The position numbers were made by a program, and so were the translations under genes. From Diphasiastrum complanatum (lineage: Eukaryota; Streptophyta; Lycopodiopsida; Lycopodiales; Lycopodiaceae), in contig CM055107.1 in the NCBI GenBank assembly GCA_029204225.1, forward strand, positions 45,086,010 through 45,150,009: 64,000 nucleotides of DNA, given 5' to 3'. Of this stretch, positions 58,712-64,000 are shown in pieces; position 1 is the stretch's first letter, and each line of letters opens with the position of its first letter. The notes beneath the pieces were generated by a model. It was not told the origin of the DNA. It made no database searches and saw only the letters and a list, made by a program, of their open reading frames with translations.

Positions 58712-60200
58712 ATGTCGAATAATAATTCTCTTCATAATCATATTAACCAGTTTAAGAATCTCTTGCAACGGATGGTCGTTGTCGGATCAGTCATAGACGC
58801 GATCAAGACGCAATAATGATATTGCTTTCAAGCCTACCCTCTACATATGAGAACTGGGTGATGATCATCACGACACACTCATATTCAACTCTTACCAGAG
58901 TTATCACTATGTTGCTGCAAGAAGATAATCGAAAAAGTCAAGACACTTCGTCTACCTCTTCGTCTCATGCTCTGTATGTCAATAAGGACAGAAGCAGAAA
59001 AGCTCCAAGTAGTCTACATCGAATCAGAAACAGACTCAAGGTCAAGAACAATCATCAAATCCACATTCGTCGAAGAAGAAGATGTTTTGCAGGTATTGCA
59101 AACGCAATAACCATGAGATCCAAGATTACCGAATTCTCAAAGCGAAGAATGCAACCAAGCAACCTGATCAACAAGCAAATATGGTTACAGCATAACCTGA
59201 AGTCGAAATGGATGAAGGCGCTTTTATGAGAAATCCACCGATCCACATGTGATGTGTAAACAAAGGGAACTAATATGACATAGTCTGTTCTTAGGTTCAA
59301 ATGAACCTGAGCCAACCATTCCTCCCAATCTCATTCACCTCTTTAACGAAGGACGTCGAAGACAAATACGTGAATTCGAATGATTCGTGGTTTCTGGATT
59401 CCGGAGCTACTCAACAAATAACCAATCATCGCAAGATTTTCCAATCATATATGCCTTACAGCATGAAGAAGTATGTTCATCTTGGTGACGATAGCACTCA
59501 CACTATCAAAGGTGAAAGTACTGTAAGATTAAGGTTCCAGCATGATCAATTCAAACTATTGTCAAAAGTCTTGTATGTTCCTAAACTATCTACAAATTTG
59601 TTATCAGTAAGTAGAATCACAGATTTAGGTCATAGGGTGGAGTTTGAATCTGACCAATGCAGAATTATCGATAGGAGTAATAAGATCCTTGCACTCGGCA
59701 AGAGGCATGGATACTTATATGGATTGGCACATTGTTATTCTGATTCTAGTCAAGCTTTAAAAACCTCTGTTCTTGTCAATAAAGCACTATTATGGCATCA
59801 TCGCTTAGGACACTTGAATTATGCATCTGTTTCGAACATGTCCAAACGATCCCTAGTACTTGATCTCGACTATCCTTTTAGTAAAGTCGTTCTCCATGTC
59901 TGCCATAGCTTCATCTTTGGAAAGCAGACTAGGATTCCTTTTAGATCGAATTATAGACATGCAGCAAAAGGTCTGTTAAATGTTGTTCATACGTGGATCT
60001 ATGCAAACTCCTTCATTACTAGATGCAAAGTATTTCATTACCTTTATTGATGAATTTTTCAGAGCATGCAAAAAATCAGACTGGTAAATGAATCAAAGCA
60101 CTGAGATCCGATAACTGGGGTTAATACATCTCCAGCAAATTCAAGGAGTATTGTCTTAACAACGACATTGAGTATAGAGTCTTCATATTTTAAGCATGTC
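58712..60200 (+). pseudogene. Ty1/copia gag-protease-integrase fragment
   Basis: Plus strand, TNT1-like. Gag: MSNNNSLHNHINQFKNLLQR, a frameshift near 58805, then MILLSSLPSTYENWV. The zinc knuckle region is broken (about 59085-59130). Protease: WFLDSGATQQIT with intact DSG (about 59390). GAG-pre-integrase block: LLWHHRLGHLNYAS, then VCHSFIFGKQTRIPF, where the second Cys of the CxxC is Phe. Integrase is only traceable as KALRSDNWG, SSKFKEY and IEYRV at about 60095-60185, with stops. No LTRs. Confidence 0.82.
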
Positions 60201-60226
60201 AATCACAAGCAACACAAGAGAACCTG

Positions 60227-60607
60227 ATGGTGGACAAACCAACCCAACCAAACCTAGATCGAACAGATCTAGCCCCCAAGCTATGGATCACTCACAAAGA
60301 GGAATATGGCATCACACCGACAGTATCCTGCCACCGGTCATGCTATCAAGCATACACTAGTGAGAGCCCAATAGGTATACTTATACCCTCCAAGGCCCAT
60401 GCACCACTAGTAGTGCACTATGACACCTCATTGGACACCTCTGTAGCCTATTTGTGCCACGTCATCCAGTTCCCCAATGACTCACTGATAGACCCATATG
60501 AATTCACCATCAAGTGTTTTAGGCCTACAACCATTAATTATGACCATTTTGCGATATACTGTTTAAATGACGTGAGTGTCGAGCATCAATATTTGGTCCA
60601 CAAATGA
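60227..60607 (+). CDS. Unrecognised 126-codon reading frame
   Basis: Open from MVDKPTQPNLDRTDLAPKLW to EHQYLVHK and stop. The composition looks protein-like: balanced, with Cys, Trp and His present and no simple repeats. I do not recognise any domain. It begins where the copia fragment ends and faces the CACTA transposase fragment. It could be an exon of the CACTA element's second gene, a captured host exon, or chance. Confidence 0.3.
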   Translation: MVDKPTQPNLDRTDLAPKLWITHKEEYGITPTVSCHRSCYQAYTSESPIGILIPSKAHAPLVVHYDTSLDTSVAYLCHVIQFPNDSLIDPYEFTIKCFRPTTINYDHFAIYCLNDVSVEHQYLVHK

Positions 60608-60750
60608 GACACGCATGATATCCAGAAGTTGTAAAACCTAAAAGAATCAAATCCAATTCGTGTTATAAATTGAATTTTTTTAAAGAATAAATATAGCATG
60701 CATAAAAAATAAATATATAAAAATTACAAGTGATTTCATTTTATAGTCAC

Positions 60751-61487
60751 CTGAACAATCACCCAATCTTGGATAGTCATGCATAGTCCACATTAAAATC
60801 GCACGCAACAAAAATGTTTTGTCTTGAAGTGGACGTGAGATGTCATATGCTTGGACTCCCTTCCAAAGTAGTTCTAGTTCTTCAATCATTGGTGCAAAGT
60901 AGATATCCATATTTTTTACTTTATGTTTTCCAAGAATTAGAAGTGCTAGCATGAGATGTCCTTTTTTAATGCTTAGCCAAGGTGGAATGTTATAGTTGAC
61001 CAACACCACTGGCCAAGTAGACCACGTGCTTGACATTTTTCTAAAGGGGTTAACCCCATATATTGCAAGTCCAAATCTTATATTTCTTGTTTCACTTGCG
61101 AAACATAGATATTCTTTGTCAATGTGTTTCCATGTAGGAGAGTTTGAGGGTACTCTCATGATCTCATCCGAAGAACGATGACTAGCATGCCAATTCACAA
61201 GTTCTACAAGAGACTTGCAACGAAACAATCGTTGCAATTGTGGGACCATTGCAAAGTGTTGTAACACCTTGCATGGGATAGTGGTCCCATGTAAGTCATC
61301 TCGATATCGAGGAGTATCGCATATAGGACAAGCTTTTAACCCTCGATACTCACCACGATATAAGATGCGATCTTTTGGACAAGCATGATGCAATGTATAG
61401 TCCTTTCCCATTGCACTCAACATTTTTCATGCCTCACCTCTTGTCTCTAACATAGTGTTTCTTTCTGGGAGTAGTTTGCACAATAAC
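60751..61487 (-). pseudogene. CACTA (En/Spm) transposase fragment, TNP2 type
   Basis: Exon-like block between an acceptor (TGTACAG, 61488) and a donor (TCAG|GTGACT, 60750). It encodes LLPERNTML, a TGA near 61432, then HACPKDRILYRGEYRGLK, ACPICDTPRYRDD, LQHFAMVPQLQRLFRCKS, RNIRFGLAIYGVNPFRKMSS, WPVVLVNYNIPPWLSIKKGH, LALLILGKH, MIEELELLWKGVQAYD and ILMWTMHDYPRLGDCSG. This is the Transposase_21 (TNP2) pattern. The catalytic C-terminal half is not in the window's minus strand below 60750. An upstream acidic-serine segment, YELSSSSSDDDNSHS (about 61715-61660), may be an earlier exon. Confidence 0.85.
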
Positions 61488-61910
61488 CTGTACATAATGA
61501 AATGAATTCTCATAATATAAAATAAAAGATCATTTAGCCAACTAAAACAATTGACTTGAACAACACATCTATTAAATTCTTGAAAAAAAATCTCAATCTT
61601 ATTTATCCAAATAAGGATGTAACACTTGTATCACATTGTATGCCAATCTTGTTTTGGATATGGAGTGACTGTTGTCATCGTCACTAGAGCTAGATGACAA
61701 TTCATAGTCCTTCAAACATGGGAAACAAATTAACATATTCATCAATTAACATATAAGATTGTCATTCATGAAAATTAAAACTAAAATTAAGACATGCAAA
61801 TCAAACACCATATCTTAAATTAAGGCATGCAATATGAAATATAAAAAAAACAATTAATTCACATTCAACATAACTTGCTCTCACTAAATAGATAAAATGT
61901 ATTTTGATAT

Positions 61911-62984
61911 TCACAAGGTACATGCTTGAGTTTGGCTCAAAGCCTTTTGTACACATCTTGGAAGAGGGCGATTGAAGCTATATTTGATGAATAGCTCTTC
62001 ACCACATTTAATGGGCCTTATCGCACATACCATTACGTATGTACCTTTTGAGTTCCTAGAAAAGTATTATTCCTTTCCATTGGTGTGTTCCTCGAAATCA
62101 CAATTAGTTAATGAAGGGTGCCCAATGAAACTATTTATATGCGCAACAATATTGCCATATTTTTTTGGACGCCCATCAATGTACATACGATGTGATTTCA
62201 AAACATTCTCTCCTTGCACAAGTCGCTCTTCCAAGGAACAAGCATTGGCATTCAAGCCATAAACCTGCATTCTCCATTGGTGATGACATAGAGCATGCCA
62301 ATCACCCCAATTGTATTGAGGTCCTGCATAAGGCATTAATGTGACAACACTATTCAAGGGGACATCAATGCTAGTCAAAGAAAATAAACCCAATCCTGCA
62401 TTAGGAAAGTGCTCACTTGGCTTGATCATGTACATGTGACCCCAATATGAAAATGATGTTCCACATAATGGTAGTGGTACTCTATCAGGCCAACATGAAT
62501 ATTTATTTTTATCAAAGGGCGTAACCAATGCTTCTAGGTAGGGAGGAAGGGGAGACTCAGTCAATGAATTTAAAACATTCTCGGATAAGTCAACAATACG
62601 TAAATTTGGTTGTTCATTTTCAAATCTTGTCAAAATGCATCCAAGTCGTGTTCTTTTTTTTAGTGGAGTAAATCTAGATGGGATAGGGAGAAGAGGAGAT
62701 TCTACACAAGGTATGTGAGGTGATGTGGGATGGATAGAATCGATGTGAGGTGTCGTGGGATGGATAGAATCGATGTGAGGTGTCATGAGATAGATAGAAT
62801 CGATGTGTGGTGACGTTGTGGAATGAATAGAATCCATAGTAGAATTTGCGTGAGGTGTTGTGGGATGGATAGAATCCATGTGAGGTGTCGTGGGATGGAT
62901 AGAATCGATGTGAGGTGTCATGAGATAGATAGAATCGATGTGTGGTGACATGGTGGAATGAATAGTAATTTTATTTCTTATCAC
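61911..62984 (-). pseudogene. SET-domain-like protein next to the CACTA transposase
   Basis: One minus-strand frame with a single TAA (62067-62069). Residues 1 to ~95 are 10-residue repeats (TPHIDSIHPT). A linker follows (RLGCILTRFENEQPNLRIVD), then a SET-like domain from about residue 195: AGLGLFSLTSIDVPLNSVV (GxG start), MPYAGPQYNWGDW, VYGLNANA, SHRMYIDGRP, GNIVAHINSFIGHPSLTNCD (the NH.C-like knot), and past the stop VMVCAIRPIKCGEELFIKYS (GEEL..Y signature). SET domains transfer methyl groups to protein lysines. The motif order and spacing fit, but the knot is non-canonical. It lies upstream of, and on the same strand as, the TNP2 fragment. It may be a gene captured by the CACTA element or a host pseudogene. 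Confidence 0.65.
62715..62969. repeat. Two-level tandem repeat, 30-bp units in 135-bp blocks
   Basis: Units start at 62715, 62745, 62775, 62805, 62850, 62880, 62910 and 62940 (consensus GTGAGGTGTCGTGGGATGGA...). The last three units repeat the second to fourth with a 135-bp period. All lengths are multiples of 3 and the array is in frame with the SET-like protein. Confidence 0.9.
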
Positions 62985-63034
62985 CCAACATGGCTCATCA
63001 AGTTATTAGACTCAACTAGTTTCAAATCTAGTAT
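62979..63034. repeat. 56-bp direct repeat, copy 1 (second copy 63263-63318)
   Basis: TATCACCCAACATGG...TAGACTCAACTAG..., repeated 284 bp further on with a few changes. The sequence between is rich in ATAGCTCAAATT and TATCACT words, like the subterminal repeats of CACTA elements. No CACTA terminus was found. Confidence 0.75.
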
Positions 63035-63329
63035 ATTTTGTTGCACCAATTATTGTTGACATTTGATCCCTATCACATCAGATAGCTCAAATTTGTTATC
63101 TACCATTAAAGATAGTTGTATTTTTGGCCTTTATCACTCGCGATTCTCCATCGAGTGACGAAACCAATAGAATAGTGACTTCAAGACATTGAAATAGCTT
63201 GAATTTGGTACCTATCACTTGGAATAGCTCAAATTCGATGCCTAACGTGTGATTTTGATGCTTATCACTCGACATGGCTGATCAAGGGATTAGACTCAAC
63301 TAGTTTTGAATCTACTATGAATGAGATCT

Positions 63330-64000
63330 AATGACTTAGAAGATCTAGTAGAAGAGTTAGCAAATGGTTGCTTACGAGCCTTTGAGAGGATACAAGTCTC
63401 ACAATTCTTTCCACACTTTGAAAATGCTTTTGGAAGGCCGATTGCAAGCTCCTTTGTGCATAAGATCTCCATTGATTTGAAGTTGGGGTGGCCCAACCTC
63501 TTATGCCAAAGTTCCACTTGTGTAAGCTTCTCTTAACCATGTTCACACTTCCAAAAAACACATTAGCATCAAGCTTGAATAGCCTCCTTTGCTTAAATCC
63601 ATTTACAATGCAAGTATCATAATAAAGCAAACACCTTCCTTAAAATGAATATCTAAACCACTATCCATTAGTTGCCCAACAACAAGCAAGCTCCTAGTAA
63701 GATTAGAAACATAGAGTGCATTTTCTATATCCAATCTTTAAGAGGATCCAAGACTTAAAAGAGATTGTTCCCACTCAATCTATTCCACATTCTTGATCAC
63801 TTGCTGTTAGAATAGACTTTTTGCAACCTAAAAAAGGTACAAGGGTTGAGAAGAATTCCTTTTGGAATGTCATGTGGGAACTAGCCCCACTCTCAATCCA
63901 CCATGTGTCATTGGAGTAGCTCTTCCATCAAGGATGAATCAACTTCATCCTCATAATCTTCAATGGTAAGGTTGTCTTGCTTGCTCTCATCTTGTGCATT
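63330..64000 (-). pseudogene. Ty1/copia fragment at window end
   Basis: Minus strand, entering from beyond 64000. Protease core near 63890: WWIESGASSHMTFQKEF, where the catalytic DSG reads E-S-G. Then a decayed LYVSNLTRSLL segment, SVNMV and a GAG-pre-integrase zinc block (ELWHKRLGHPNF, CETCILSKARKQPF, 63515-63350). It ends near 63330. Not functional. Confidence 0.82.

Noticed and set aside
62715-62969. CRISPR-like array
   Set aside because: Units are contiguous 30-bp tandem repeats without spacers, coding in frame, in plant nuclear DNA.

Overview
This is nuclear DNA from a land plant with a large, transposon-filled genome. Evidence is a plant-type mitochondrial malate dehydrogenase gene with GT-AG introns, chromodomain Ty3/gypsy and Ty1/copia LTR elements, hAT and CACTA transposases, and long (GA)n/(CA)n microsatellites. 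Giant introns, a Penelope-like reverse transcriptase fragment and LINEs with an animal-like ORF1 make a fern or a gymnosperm more likely than a typical flowering plant. The sequence alone does not decide this.

The only cellular gene I recognise is mitochondrial NAD-malate dehydrogenase (minus strand). It runs through nearly the whole window. Exon 1 is at 58001-57771, exon 2 at 57146-56973, exon 3 at 49511-49343, exon 4 at 49217-49156, exon 5 at 11225-11104 and exon 6 at 10543-10426. The six exons join in frame into 292 codons with all catalytic residues. The last ~45 codons are not found and probably lie beyond base 1. Intron 4 is 37,930 bp, intron 2 is 7,461 bp, and intron 6 is at least 10.4 kb, so most of the window is intron made of decayed mobile elements.

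Layout. 1-10.4 kb (intron 6): gypsy remnant, an LTR with primer site, and a nearly full LINE. 11.2-49.2 kb (intron 4): hAT copy 1, a decayed copia, a LINE on the plus strand, and a chromovirus on the minus strand. Next comes a structurally complete copia element (29107-34946, 5-bp target duplication) nested in a gypsy gag, then hAT copy 2, a scrambled cluster of gypsy LTRs and pol fragments (40.5-47.3 kb), and hAT copy 3. 49.5-57.0 kb (intron 2): Penelope-like fragment, copia fragment and a hAT-type MITE. 58.1-58.3 kb: telomere-like minisatellite just upstream of the gene. 58.7-64 kb: copia fragments around a CACTA transposase fragment, beside which sits a same-strand reading frame with a SET-like domain.

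No intact autonomous element was found. Every transposon reading frame has stops, frameshifts, deletions or damaged catalytic residues. The host gene looks intact as far as it can be read. The observations most worth following up are the MDH gene spread over more than 47 kb, a tandem duplication covering its exon 2 donor site, the Penelope-like fragment, the SET-like frame beside the CACTA transposase, and one LTR insertion whose two ends now lie in opposite orientations.
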